Shown here in pieces: positions 22,109 through 35,193 of a stretch of DNA of 64,000 bases; within the stretch, counting starts at the first letter, position 1; every line of letters begins with the position of its first letter. The stretch spans positions 19,635,196 through 19,699,195 of the forward strand of contig JABAKD010000016.1 in NCBI GenBank assembly GCA_012845835.1, written 5' to 3'. The notes beneath the pieces were generated by a model, which saw only the letters and a program-made list of their open reading frames with translations, did not search any database and was not told the DNA's origin. The stretch comes from Undaria pinnatifida. Its lineage: Eukaryota > Sar > Phaeophyceae > Laminariales > Alariaceae. A program made the position numbers and the translations under genes.

Positions 22109-23244
22109 AATATGATGCCCGCCTTACTTCTCAAAGTATCGTGCGCGAAAAATGAAGCTCGGCACAACCCGGGCCTGCCAGCTGTGGTGCTGAACTGGTG
22201 CTGTGGTGAGCGTGGGCGTGGTCTATGCGAGGTGTTTGCCGAATTCTGCCTTGTGTTGCCGCGGGTGTGGTTGGTGTCACGAACGATTCCGGTTCTAGAA
22301 TCTACACATCCATGGAACAACCCCCCCCCCCTAGAGAGCGTTTGATTGGTGGAAAAAACTTCAAAACGCGCAGAGACACCGCACATAGGGGGAGGATCAC
22401 GAGGCATGAGGGTGTCAAGAGGAGCACACAACAAGCAAAGCAGCTGAAAGTCGCTTGCCGTACACAAACGAGCGACCACGGTGGTGCAGAGCTCCCTCTT
22501 TAACTTGCCCAAGGACTCTTCCTCATTTTTGTCTTGGTTCTTTCAAGTTTATGGTACGATGATTTCGGTGTTCATTCAGCACTTATTTCTTGTCAGTTCC
22601 ATCATTGTTGATTGATTGTATTATTCCTATTCTTCTCCTTTGTGTTGGTTTCCTGTGCGGGGGTACCAGGAGGGGCGCCACATGCTAGAACGTTTACACC
22701 CGTTCCTGTAGTAGTAGTACCTGATACATGCATACGAGTATTTTACTAGTATTTATTTGTGTTCTTCGAGTGCCCGGCAGAGGTTCGGCCGAGGTCCGCT
22801 GGCTGCGAAATTTATCAAGTAAGTGATCTTCCAACTCGCGGCTGCTTGGTGTAATACACCGCAAGAAAACAGGTCAACGTAATATGCACGAAGGTATTGT
22901 ATATCAGACTCAACTCAACAACGGCTGGCTCGAATGTGCAACTTACAATGTACTGCGGGTGCTGAACTCTGTATTATTGTTCGTCGTACTACTACCACTG
23001 CTTTAGGGCTTGTCTCATCGAAAGAATCCACTGGACGGCAGACAGAGTCAATCATGCAATCTGATGAGTCCCGAGTCTGCATGATGACGAGTCACGCATT
23101 TTTTATGACGTGGTGATCTCCTACGTGCTACTTGCGATATTTACTCTTTCCCGCATCGCTGCTTGCTCGTTCTTAATTTTGAGTCCGGCCGGCAGTACAT
23201 ACAAGAAGACAACAATATCAAGAAGACCTCGCAGAAAGCCGTCC

Positions 23245-23274
23245 AAAAAAGCAGGACCTGGTGCCTGCTTTTTT
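23245..23274. other. Perfect 11-bp hairpin with A/T flanks
   Basis: AAAAAAGCAGG and CCTGCTTTTTT pair perfectly around an 8-base loop. It looks like a bacterial terminator, but the context is eukaryotic, so function is unknown. Confidence 0.6.
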
Positions 23275-23849
23275 TCGTCTGAACACCGATCACCGCGTCT
23301 CGCTTGCTACCGTCATCGCGGCGGCGGTGGTGGTGGTAGCGGTCGGGGAAGAGGATAATCGAAGGGAGGAGGCTAGGGTGCGGGCATGATGATGGCACGG
23401 CAGGAGAAGAAGGTAAGAGCGCGCGCCGTTCTTCCGCGATGGCTGTGTTGTTGCTATTTTTGCTATAAAGCAGTAGTGTAGTACGAGGTAGGGGTCCCTT
23501 TCAATAAAAACGCCGGTTGCCCGCTATAGTACCTGTAAAATCGGTTGATGGGAACAACGAGCAGCGGAGGTATGCGGAGTCGTACTGGTTGCTGCCCGTT
23601 ACCGATATAGCGCGGGCATTTCCGGCTGGCACATACCCGTCCTTCCGGAGGACCGCTACAGCTGTACCTTGTAATCACCACGTACCGGCAAATACCAATT
23701 TGGACGGAAATATAAACGTGATTCCTTCATAAATTAAGAAATATATTAGTCCTTATATTCCCGTACAGGTACCGCACAGATTGGTCGGGCTCTGCTCCTG
23801 TTGTTGTACCTATAGGTCTAGTCCCGCATACAGTGCCCTCAACAACAGC

Positions 23850-23985
23850 AACATCAGCAACAACTGAACAGCAGAACAACAACAGAACAACAACAGAACA
23901 ACAACAACAACAACAGAACAACAACAAAACAACAACAACAACAACAGAACAACAACAACAACAACAACAACAACAAACACAACAC
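23850..23985. repeat. (CAA)n block
   Basis: CAA triplets with CAG/GAA interruptions give poly-Gln/Asn on the plus strand. No flanking gene is recognised. Confidence 0.9.
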
Positions 23986-24529
23986 CAACGTCAACTCTGT
24001 TGTATGCGTTGCTCTTATTAGTCCACTTGCGGTACAAGTGTATTGCCACGCAGCAGTGTCATGCTTATGTTTCCCTCCCAAGTGGTACGCCGTACGCATG
24101 CAGTGCCTTCGAACTGCCTACCAGTGCTGTTGGGGCTGTCTAAAACAAGTGATGGGGCTTTTTCTTGCAAAGGAGTGGCTAAATCGACCCTACCGGTGTT
24201 TTTTCGTATTACGGCGGCGGCTGGTTGTTTAATACTCCGTACGTTTTAGTGATCAGACAAACAGCAACAGGCAGTCTCTCGCCTCATCAAAACCCTCCTT
24301 TCCTTCGTACCTGTATGTGTTTCTTTTGCTATAGTCATGTCTCTCCGTCAATGTAGCGTGGATGCCGTTCTATTTGTGTTCTTCCTATCCGCTTATCATA
24401 CTACTACGGCCGTGCTGGGGACGCAGGCTTGGCCAAGTTTGACTGAAAAAGTCGGTCGGTGAACTCGGGGAGCGTTTATCTAGGTTTTTTTCGTCGGTGG
24501 TCGGCATGGCGGTCTTCGCGGCAGCGGTA

Positions 24530-25085
24530 AGGCTCCGACCCGAGAAGCTTCGATGGTAGCTTCGACGACGGCGGCGATGGCGGCGGCGGAGAGAGCTCGC
24601 CTGTTAGCCCAGCAGCTGCAATTTTTCGCGAACCGACCACGGTAGCGGCGTCGGCGGCGGCGGCAGCAGCTAAGAGCGCTCGGCTTCCAGCGCAGATACA
24701 ACCTGTTACCGGACCTACAGCGGAACTGACGGCCGCTTCTATCCTAGGAAGAGCTGTGAACGAAGGGAATGCTGCTAAGTGTTGCCTCTTAGCACAGGTG
24801 AAAGCTTTTGCAGAACCAGCGGCAGCGGCGGTGGCGGCGGCGGCAGCTCTTACCTCCTTAAGAGAAGCTATCAGCGGTGTGGACTCTGCTACTACGTTCC
24901 ACGCATCGCCTGCCGAGGGGGGGGGGGGGGGTTATCCGCTGCCTACACCACCACCACCGCCACCACCACCGCCACCACCACTGCCACCTGCTTCACAGAA
25001 GATTAAAGGGGGGCGAAGACCAGTTTTCCCACCTCCTCGTGTGTACCAGAATAAGTCAGATGCCAAAGCGGCAGCGTTGGGGTAG
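24530..25085 (+). CDS. Ala/Pro-rich open segment, duplicated at 62 kb
   Basis: The plus frame is open from about 24530 to the TAG at 25083. It runs through an Asp/Gly-rich start, an Ala run, LTAASILGRAVNEGNAAKCC, LTSLREAISGVDSATTF, a Pro run and VFPPPRVYQNKSDAKAAALG. A diverged copy lies at 61930-62420, where the frame is broken. No known domain. It could be one exon of a gene with unseen neighbours, or a gene fragment carried by a repeat. No start codon or splice site is clearly preferred. Confidence 0.4.
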
Positions 25086-25589
25086 TTCCTCGGGGGACAA
25101 AAAAAACGCCGCCGCCGCTGCAACCACGCGCTGGGTCGCATCTGTACCCCCGGCTTACTAACTCCAAGTGACATATCCCGAAAAACCCGTTCCAGTTGTA
25201 CAAGGGTGAAGAGCGGTGAAACCAGCTTGTCACGCCTTGTCACGCCTATACTAAACCTACCGGTACATGACACCCAATTTGAGAAAACGAGCGGTACGGA
25301 TATGAGAGCGATAACAGTTGCTTGTTCCCAGCCGCTCTTAAATCGGGCACCCTTTGTAACCCCTTGCCTTATAGGATCCACGAGCGACCAAAGCGAGAAA
25401 AGAGGTTTTACCACGCGTATCCAGGCAGGAAGGAATAGGCATGCAGCGTGCACCCTTGCTAGTGCGTCGCCATGCCGTGCGCGTGTCGTGCAGCATTTTT
25501 ACATCATACCCTCTAGAATGAGTTTGACATTCGGACGTATCCTTCTGAAGCCTCAGGGCTGCGATCCCCGACTACTATATTAGTCTAGT

Positions 25590-25700
25590 GATACATTTGT
25601 GCTATATTAGTGTTGTATTAGTGCTATACCACTACTATATTTCTACAATATTACTATATTACTACCATATTACTAGTACAAACTACTCGTATAACCTCTT
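25590..25700. repeat. AT-rich ACTAT/ATTACT tract
   Basis: Loose repeats of CTATATTA and ATTACTA with no coding potential. Confidence 0.6.
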
Positions 25701-25879
25701 TCGGGCTTCAGAGGAAAAGAAACGTCGAAGACAAAACGACGATTACAGCGTCGACCACGCGAACCATCCCGGGCCGCAACGTCAGGAGATGTGCAACATG
25801 CATGCGGCATGGCGATAAGGCGCCAAAGGCTGCAGCAGCACTAGTACGGCTGCACGCTCTGTGCGCAGTTAGAGACGCT

Positions 25880-26115
25880 TGAAAACATCACAATCAATCG
25901 TCGTGTTTTTTTAGGACATGGACTGTTTTTTGTTCTTCCTCTTTTGCTGATCCCATCACTTTTTCTTTCCCATTCTCTCTCCCTAAGCGTAACTCAGATT
26001 CGGGGTGACTGAGCCGGCTCTTCTTTCCCCCTCCCCACTGCGATACGCGCGCCTTCATTTCTATCGACAAAATAGCTCAGCACTTTCTGCCCTCGTCGAC
26101 TCGCGTCGAATTGTG
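25880..26115. repeat. Dispersed repeat copy A
   Basis: TAACTCAGATTCGGGGT, GCCTTCATTTCTATCG and TCGTCGAATTG-type words recur in the same order at 60400-60670 (TAACTCAGATCCGGGGT, GCCTTCATTTTTATCG, CTCGTCGAATTGTG). It is non-coding and unclassified. Confidence 0.65.
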
Positions 26116-26303
26116 CTTATCCGCGCTATCAAGCGCCCTCGGCAGTTGATGTCTTCAGACGATAAATATATCAACACCGAAGTTTTAATCCCTGACTTCA
26201 ACATTAGCAGTGTTCGAGGCTAACCACTATTAATAGACAACGGGACCGACCGGCTAACTACGTTTATTTGTGCTTGTAGACAAGTCCGATTTACTATATG
26301 GTA

Positions 26304-26416
26304 TTTTGGTGTGTGCGACGGTAGCATCTTCGGAGATGCGGTGGAACTCCTTGTTCTCCGAAAGGGTACCACAAAATGGTGTGTGAACGTGGCTCTGGGG
26401 TCACGCACACCAAAAA
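26304..26416. mobile_element. Small foldback element (113 bp), MITE-like
   Basis: TTTTGGTGTGTGCG on the left and CGCACACCAAAAA on the right are inverted, flanked on both sides by GTA. The size and structure suit a very short MITE with TA or 3-bp target duplication. Only one copy was noticed here. Confidence 0.5.
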
Positions 26417-26754
26417 GTATGACAATGGGGCAAGCAAGCCCTCTTTGTCATTTCCAACTCCAGTACTTTCATTTTATTTTGTCTAAATCATCTTGTCGTC
26501 TCCCATCATGATGCCAGCACGGATTTTGACATTGTTCTCGTGACCGAGCCCAGCCAGCCTGCACCCCAGCGTACTGTCTACTCAATTATACTGTTAATAG
26601 TAGCATAGAGGTTTTCTTGTAGGCGGCGTTGTTCTTCAGGAAGGCTCGCGCCGATGGATGGGTCTACTGTACCTACTCCATTGTACTACACCGACCGGTA
26701 ACATGCCACAATGCGCCAGCGGCGATCGAAGTATCATACTTGCGCTGTACACAC

Positions 26755-26815
26755 ACCGCTTGCAAAGGTGAGATTCGACGAAATCTTCGATCTATCTCAC
26801 AGCTGACGTGATAAT
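26755..26815. repeat. Solo copy of the GATTCGACGAAATCTTCGATC motif
   Basis: CGCTTGCAAAGGTGA, then TTCGACGAAATCTTCGATCT, then TCACAGCTGACGTG. It matches the unit end found throughout the 27.8-41 kb array. Confidence 0.75.
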
Positions 26816-27108
26816 GTTCCTTTCGTTTACAAAAACGATGGCGTAAACCGTACGTAAAGAGGGGAGGAGGAGGAGTGCCTGCTATTTTCTCTCATGTTTT
26901 GGTTCCTGATCTGTGTTACGAAAAGAGGAGATCCCGAGCTGGAGAAAAATGACAACACAAACATGTGCGGGACACCAACCCTGATTCCCGATTTTGTGCA
27001 TCGACGCACATAAATTACGACAGATGCAGAGCACCTAATACTAATACGCCCCAACACGCATGACATAATACGTACGCACTTGGATCTACACCGGACCCGA
27101 ACCTCCAC

Positions 27109-27152
27109 CCCTTTCCCAAGTAACCCAAGTAACCCAAGTAACCCAAGTAACC
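27109..27152. repeat. 9-bp minisatellite (TAACCCAAG)n
   Basis: Four to five direct copies of AAGTAACCC. Confidence 0.9.
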
Positions 27153-27894
27153 CTTCCCCCCGCCCTGAAACTGTGATGCTTGGTTGGCGGTTGATGGGCT
27201 TGGCAAGACTCCATTAGTACATGCATAGCCTATGTATGTGGGTCGAAATGCCCTGGCAAGACTCTAATAATAGGCTATTAATAGGCCACAAACCCTTGGT
27301 ATGCCTGTACCAGGCAGCCGAAACTCCTTAGAGTTAGTTAGGAATGATATATCATACCAGGAAACTTGCATGGGTACTCGTGTCCCGTATGGTATGAATG
27401 TCTACATTATATTAATGTATAGTTGATGCACACAAACGGAAATCAACAACGCTGATGTCCCTATTTTTCCTAAAGGGAGGGGTGTGTTTTGTGCAAAGCA
27501 ATACAGAGCCCAATACATCATCATTGATCATGTGATGGGGTGGGAAAAAAAAAAATGTTCGGCACATTATGTTTTTGTATCCATTGATGTTATTTTACGC
27601 TTTTTGGCGTTGCGTTTACTGGCGGATCCGCAACGTGTTTGCCACTATACTTATGATATGATATGCGTGTGTGTTTTCACGTCAAACTGGCATTTCCATC
27701 TATCTACATCCAGCTGTATACGTGTTGAGTGATGTCTCTTCTGCTTCTCGAACTTGCTTATATCATGCTCCGAAGTATTATTATATGAATAACACACTCC
27801 AGCTGTGAGATCGAAGATTGTGTCGAAACTCATGTTTGCAAGCTGTGTGTGATAGTCCGATTGCGCGTATTAGTGGGTGTGTCCTCATTAAGGA

Positions 27895-28250
27895 CCTAGC
27901 ACCACGTGTGTAGCAAGCCCCTACATCTATGCGACCAAAAGCTGTTGAAAGTCCCTTTCCCCCCGCCCCTTCGAACACTCCGCCCTCTCCTCACTGGTTG
28001 TGCGACGTGCAGGATGTACTTGATTTACTGATGCATTTCCTTCCACAGCTGCCAGATTTTGTCTCAAAAGGTTTTGAAGGAGACAAAATCTGGCAGCTGT
28101 GGAAGGAAATGCATCAGTAAATCGAGTATATCCTGTACGTCGCACAACCAGTGAGGAGAGGGCGGAGTGTTCGAAGGGGCGGGGGGGAAGGGACTTTCAA
28201 CAGCTTTTGGTCGCATAGATGTAGGGGCTTGCTACACACGTGGTGCTAGG
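27895..28250. repeat. Near-perfect palindrome, two arms of about 170 bp
   Basis: The left arm begins CCTAGCACCACGTGTGTAGC and the right arm ends with its complement. Only a few mismatches are seen (for example GTGCAGGATGTAC against GTACAGGATATAC), with a spacer of about 10 bases around 28076. It is built from units of the surrounding array and could form a long hairpin RNA if transcribed. Confidence 0.9.
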
Positions 28251-31200
28251 TCTAGGCGGTGGTGTGGGTGGTGCGGAAGGAGAGGGCGTTGGGGGGGGGG
28301 GGGGGGGGGTGATGTATTGGAGCTGCGGCATGTGCGGCTAGAAATATTATGAGATGATATCAACGGCCTGGTAGTGTTTACTACTGCTGTGGCACATTTT
28401 TATTTAGGTAGGGCGTTTGAACAAGAGGGAGCGGGGGAAAAAGGGGGGCGGGGGGGGGTGGGGGGGGCGGAAATGAACTACAGCTACGGCATGGATGGCT
28501 CGGAAAATGATGAGGTGATATCAGCTGCCTGGTAGTGTACAGCTGCCTGGTAGTGTTTAATACTCTGGCAGATTTTGATTTTAGGTGGGGCGTTTTTGAA
28601 CAAAAGAGATCGGGGGACTGGGGACGGGGGACGGGCGGGACAACTCAATATACGCGCGGAAACTATAAATCCTTCAAGGGCACGAATCTGCCGGTTGTAC
28701 TCGTATGGGTGAGGGCTAGGGCTAGGATTACTTCCATCCATGGCGAAAACCACCAACCCGGTTGCAGAAGGAATGCATCAGTTTGTCTTCGTACCTGCCT
28801 GGTGTTGTATATTATTCTAGCAGATTTAATGTGAAGTAAGTGTGGTATACAAAGCAATATTTAGGTGTGGTACACAATATGTGATAGCTTCGTGGTGTGT
28901 TACTGTAAATGGATCGCAAGAGAGAACATTTCAATCGATAGCTGTAACAATGTCGTTACCATGATTTTACCGTTCCGATGTGGGGCTCTGAGGTAGCTAA
29001 TTATAAGACAAAGATATAGTGCGTATTGCAAAATACAACAAGCGAGGTGACGTGGTCATGCAATGTCACCACCATTGATCACGAGGGGAAGAAGCGGAAA
29101 TCGTCAGTGTTTTGAAAGAAACGCTTGATGCACCCGCGCTGAATTACGTTACTTCGTTAGGAATACTTCGTTTGGCAGACGTTGGGAAACGGTCATGCAG
29201 ACGGTAGGTACGAAATACTCTACGTAGTAGGTTGGTAGTGTGGTCTAAAGCAATTTTAACATAGCTGCCCGTACTTCCTTTTTACATTATTATTAGCTAA
29301 TAATGTTTTTTTTTGTACGCCCATGATTTTCTCCGTGTCGATGTGGGGCTCTGAGGTCGCCAATACTACGACAGAAATACATATTACAAATACAGCAAGC
29401 GAGGTGATGTGGCATTATGTGATACGGTCAGATATACCACGGTATGCCTGATGGTGATGTCTGGTAGGAGGATCACTACTTGGACGGACCCTGGGGATGG
29501 TGGATGCTGGATGTCGTTGAGAAGGAATAACGGTCGAGCACTACTATTTGGTATTAGAGCAACGCGAAGAAAATCAAACGAAGACAAACCTAAAAGCAAT
29601 AAAACACCAAGAGGTCAGCACCACCGACCACACTTCAGTAGGGGAAGAAGGAAGGAGGAAGAAAGGAGGGGGGGGTGAGGAAACTGCGATAATAAGCGCA
29701 ACGCCAAGTCATATATACGACACGAAACAAGAATAATGAAAAAGGGTCGAGATGCACATGTAATCGGCACGCGCAGGTATTACCAGTACTTCTACCTAAC
29801 TTGCCCTGCTGTAGCTACGACCAGAAGGGCGGTTGGTTGTGTAGAGCCAGTCAATGCCGGTGGATCAGTATTCATAGGATAGGTCAACCTCGTCATCTCG
29901 TCCCTACCCCTAATAATGTAAGGGTATTGCGCGGGAACACAGAGTGTTACCTGGAGGTCTGCCAATTGAGCAGGTCCTCGGAGAGTGCTCACTTTCTTAG
30001 CCTTCGTAGAGACGTAGCTTTGCTAGTACAGAGTGAGGTGGAGGTGCATGCCCACATTTTTTCCCTGACTGAGGTTTTTCGCTTGTGTTTAATTGTGTAT
30101 CACATTATTATGAAAAAATGAAAATACACTTCAGCTGTACGATCGAATATGTTGTCGAAACTCATCTTTGCAAGCTGTGTGTGATACTCCGATCGCGCGT
30201 ATTACGGGTTGCGTGTCCTCATCAAGGATATAGGTCGGCGACTCCCCTTGCAACTACAGTGTAGCTATCAGGGCCAACAGGGTGATGTTAAGTCAGTCTG
30301 TGCGCGGAAACTATTAAACCCGTTTCTGAGGGGGACAAAATCTGACAGCAGTGGAAGGATATGCATCCGTTTATCAAGTGAATCCTGTACGTAGAACAAC
30401 CGGTGAGGGGAGGGCGGAGTTCTGAAGGACGTGGGGGCCTTGTTTTGATCGAAAGGGAGCGGGGGTGGGGGGGGGGGGGGAGGGGGGGGGGGGGGACAGC
30501 TCAATTTGTGCGTGGAAACTATACATCCTTCAAGGGGATAAATCCGACGGTTTTGGAAAAAATGCGCCGGTTTATCATGGGGGGGCGGGTGGGGCAGCTC
30601 AATCTGTGCGTGGAAATCATACATTATTTAAAGGGGATGAATGTGACGGTTTTGGAAAGAATGCACTAGTTTATCATGTATATGCTGCAAGTCGTACAAC
30701 CGGTGAGTAGAGGGCGGAGTGTTCGAGGGGGTGGGGGTGGGGTGGGGGGGTGGGGGGGATGAGGGGGGTGGGGCGTGGGGAGGGGGGGAGGTGGGGGGTG
30801 GGGGGTGGGGGCGGAAGAGGGGCTTTTAGTGGCATAATTGTAGGGGTTTGCTATACGTGTGGTGCTAGGTCTAAGTGATGGTGCGGGTGGTTGGGAAGAA
30901 GGGGCGTTGGGGGCGCGGGGGGGGGGGGGGGGGGGCATGAATGGCTCTAGAAAGATAATGAGGTGATATCCAGTGCGTGGAAGTGTTTATTACTCTGGCG
31001 GATTTCGATGTTAGGTGGGGCGTTTGAGCAAGAGAGAGCGAGAAAGAGCGAGAAAAAAGAGAAGAAAAGGGGGGGCGGGGCGGGGGGGGAAGAGTTTTCA
31101 AGAGGTTCAGGTCACATATAATATTAAAATAAACTCCGGCTGTGAGATCAAAGATTTGGACTCCGATCGCGCGTATTAATCAAATATGTATGTAGGGGCT

Positions 31201-31919
31201 TGTGATACGCGTGGTGCTAGGTCTAGGCGATCGTGCGAATGGTGGCGAAGGAGGGGGCGTTGGAGGGGGGGGGAGGGGAAAAAAAAATGAAAACTTCTTC
31301 ATGGATGGTTAGAAAGATAATGACGTGATATCAACTGCGTAGAGGTGTTTAATTCTCTATCCGATTTCGATTGTAAGTGGGGCGTTTTGACAAACTGGGC
31401 GGAAAAAAAGGGGGGGGGGGGGCGGAAATGAGTTGGAGCTGCGGCATGGATGGCTAGGAAGATAATGAGGTGATATCAGCTGGCTGGTAGTGTTTACTAC
31501 TGTGGTAGATTTTGATTTTAGGTGGGGCGTTTGAACAAGAGATCGGGGGAGAGGGGGGTGGCGGGCGGGACATTTCAATATGTGCGCGGAAACTACGAAT
31601 CCTTAAAGGGAACCAATCTGACGGTTGTAGCAAGAAGACGTCCCTTTGTACCATCTGCCTGGTAATGTTTTCTATTCTAGAAGGTTTGATGTTAGATGCA
31701 GTATGCAACCCAGTCTTCAGGTGGAGTATACAATGTGTTAAATCTTCATACTTTGTTTTTGTACATGGATCGAAAGACTAAACATTTCGATCGATAGGTG
31801 CAGTAGCATTATTTTCTGACATCGCTAATTATAAGAACGAGATACGTACTGCCAAAAGCAGCAGGCGAGGTGATGTGGTCATGCAATGTCACCGCCATTG
31901 AGCACGAGAGGGAGAAATG

Positions 31920-32065
31920 CGATTATATCAGATCATATGATACATGATATCATATGATATCATATGATATCACCACTCATACTGTCACTTATATCATATC
32001 ATATCATATCATATACGAGATAATATTATCACTCATATCATATGATATCATATCATGCATCATAT
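31920..32065. repeat. ATCATATGAT palindromic repeats at the array turn-point
   Basis: Many copies of ATATGATATC and ATCATATCAT over about 145 bp. They lie exactly where the array changes orientation, between direct units ending near 31.9 kb and inverted units starting near 32.07 kb. Confidence 0.85.
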
Positions 32066-34772
32066 CATCACATATATAATAGGTCTCTTTCGTCTCCCGA
32101 ACATCGATCGATTTGGAGGCAACAAGCGCTGCTATGTGAGATATATTGCAACCGTCAGATTCGTCCCCTTTCAAGGGTTTATAGTTTCCGCGCACATATT
32201 GAAATGCTCGCCCCACCCCCCGATCCCTCTTGTTTAAACGCACCACCTGAAATCAAAATCTGCCAGAGTAGTAAACACTACCAGCCAGCTGATATCATCT
32301 CATTATCCATCTAGCCATCCATGCCGTAGCTCCAACTCATCTCCGCCCCCCCCCCCCCCCCTTTGTTCCCCGCCCGGTTCGTTCAAACGCCCTACTTACA
32401 ATCGAAATCGGCCAGAGTAATAAACACTTCTAAGCAATTGATATCACGTCATTATATTTCTAGCCATCCATGACGTAGCTTTCATTCATCCCCCCTCCAA
32501 CGCCCCCTCCTTCCCCACACCCCGCACGATCGCCTAGACCCAGCACCGCGCGTATAGCAAGCCCCTACATATATGATTAATACGCGCGATCGGAGGAAAA
32601 CACACTATGTTGCGAACATCAGTGTCGACCAAATCCGTGATTTCTATATTATATGTGACCTACCTCTTGAAAACCCTTCCCCCCCCCCTCCCCCCGGCCT
32701 TTTTTTTTTTTTTTTTCTCGCTTTCTCTCACTTGAACGCCCTACCTACTATCGAAATCCGCCAGAGTACTAAACACTTCCACGCCCTGGATATCGCCTCG
32801 TTATCGTTTCAGAGCCGCCCATGCCGCTGCTGCAATTCGCACCCACCCCCGCCCCCAACGCCCCCTCCTTCCCCACCACCCGCACCATCGCCTAGACCTA
32901 GCACCACGCGTATAGCAAACCCCTACATCTATGCGACCTAAAGCCCTCCCCCCGCGCCCCCGGCCCCCCCCAGCCACATCCCCCCCCCCTCCCCCACAAG
33001 AAATATTTATAGTTTCCACGCACAAATTGACCTGCCCCACCCCCCCTTCCCCCCTCCCGCCCACCTTTTGATCAAAATCAGGCCCCCACGTCCTTAACAA
33101 CTCCGCCCTCCCCTCACCGGCTATTCGACGTACAGGAGTCACTTGATAAACGGATGCATTTCGTTCCACAGCTGTCAGATTTTGTCCCCCTCAGAAACGG
33201 GTTTAATATTTACCGCGCACAGACTGCCTAACATCACCCTGTTGACTCTGATAGCTACACTGTAGTTGTAAGGGGAGTCGCCGACCTATATCCTTAATGA
33301 GGACACACAACCCGTAATACGCGCGATCGGAGTATCACACACAGCTTGCAAAGATGAGTTTCGACAAAATGTTCGATCTCACAGCTGGAGTGTATTTTCA
33401 TTACCTATTGTGTGTCCTCATCAAGGATATCGGTCGGCGACTCCCCTTGCAATTACAGTGTAGCTATCAGGGTCAACAGGGTGATGGTAGGCAGTCTGTG
33501 GGCGCAAACTATTAAACCCGTTTCTGAGGGGGACAAAATCTGACAGCTGTGGAAGGAAATGCATCCGTTTATCAAGTGACTCATGTACGTCGAATAACCG
33601 GTGAGGGGAGGGCAGAGTTTTGAAGGACGTGGGCGCCTGGTTTTGATCAAAAGGGAGCCGGGGGGATGGCAAGAGGGAAGGGGGGTTGGCGGGGGGGGGG
33701 GGGGGGGGCGGGCGGGGCAGCTCAATTTGTGCGTGGAAACTATAAATCCTTCAGGGGGATAAATCCGACGGTTTTGGGAAAAAACAAAAAATACACCAGT
33801 TTATCATGGGGGGGGGGGCGGGGCGGGTGGGACAGCTCAATCTGTGCGTAGAAACTTTTCATTCTTTCGAGGGGATGAATGTGACGGTTTTGGAAAGAAT
33901 GCACCAGTTTATCATGTATATCCTGTAAGTCGTACAACTAGTGAGTAGAGGGCGGAGTGTTCGAGGGGCTGGGGGTGGGGTGGGGTGGGGGGGTGGGGGG
34001 GGGTGGGGGGTGGGGGAGGGGGGGAGGTGGGGGGCGAGGTGGGGGTGGGGGAGGGGGAAGAGGGGCTTTTAGTGGCGTAGATGTAGGGGTTTGCTATACG
34101 TGTGGTGCTAGGTCTAGGCGATGGTGCGGTTGGTTGGGAAGGAGGGGCGTTGGGGGCGCGGGGGGGGGGGGGGGGAAGCAGCGGCATGAATGGCTCTAGA
34201 AAGATAATGAGGTGATATCCAGTGCGTGGAAGTGTTTATTACTCTGGTGGATTTCAATATTAGGTGGGGCGTTTGAGCAAGGGAGAGCGGGGCGGGGGGG
34301 GGGGGGGGAGTTTTTAAGAGGTTCAGGTCACATAGAATATCCAAATACACTCCGGCTGTGAGATCAAAGATATGTAGGGGCTTGTTGTACGCGTGGTGCA
34401 AGGTGTAGACGATCGTGCGGGTGGTGGGAAAGGAGGGGACGTTGGAGGGGGGGGGGGGGGGGGGAATCGAAAACTACGTCATGGATGGTTAGAAATATAA
34501 TGACGTGATATCAACTGCGTAGAGGTGTTTATTACTTCGGCCGATTTCGATTGCAAGTGGGGCGTTCGAACAAAGTGGGCAAAGAAAAAAGAAAAGGAAG
34601 GGAGGGGGGAGGAGGGGGAGGGATCGGGGGATGGGGTGAAAGGGGCGGGGCGTTTGAACAAGAGGGATCGGGGGAGGGGGGGGGGGGGGAGGGGCGGGCG
34701 GGACATTTCAAAATGTGCGCGGAAACTATAAATCCTTGAAGGGGACAAATCTGACGGTTGTAGCAAGAAGAC

Positions 34773-35193
34773 TTTTTTTTTTTTCCATCCTCCGGCGGAT
34801 GGGGAAAAATAAAGCTTTAGCTCACCACACTTCCACGTATTTTCATACGCGTCGTGTGTCGATTTAACTCAGTTGCTTTCGCAGCCCAGCGCTAGCTGGC
34901 GCACCCTTCGGGTCCCATTGTAGGTATAGCGTAAGCTGTCCCTATCAGTGGTCTTCGTTACAAGCCCGGCAGCGCAAGCTGCCGTTGTATACGGATGCGT
35001 GTGTATGTCGACCCGGCCTGTCCCCTGAGGGTCAGTTTCGGTGGAGATAGCCACCCGGAATGTCATCTTTCCGGGTAGTGTGGGACTTGCGCAAGCTCAC
35101 CCACTAACAAAACCCCTGGCCATGGGAGATAGCCTTCCGCCGGACTTGGTCCAGTTACGGTCCACCCTACCCATTCGGGCGTTGGTCCTCGGA
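34773..35193 (-). mobile_element. SINE-like retroposon insertion (421 bp) with 11-bp target duplication
   Basis: AGCAAGAAGAC occurs at 34762-34772 and 35194-35204, flanking the insert. The related unoccupied unit near 31627-31637 has the same word once, running straight into GTCCCTTTGTACC. On the minus strand the insert ends in a run of about 12 A. This is the hallmark of target-primed retroposition. It carries no open frame of note. A weak box-B-like GGACCAAGTCC lies about 42-52 bases from its 5' end (minus strand). It may be a SINE or a processed RNA copy. Confidence 0.85.

Larger units (their letters stand above)
22109..24479. other. Region upstream of the kinase gene
   Basis: No gene is assigned. 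A possible minus-strand coding stretch around 22440-22530 (EEESLGKLKRELCTT) has codon-like composition but no clear exon ends. The remainder is unique AT-rich DNA with a strong hairpin (23245-23274) and a CAA block (23850-23985). Confidence 0.4.

Noticed and set aside
30666-34199. Pro-rich and Gly-rich frames of 60-95 residues
   Set aside because: They come from poly-G/poly-C spacers of the satellite array and are not shared between units.
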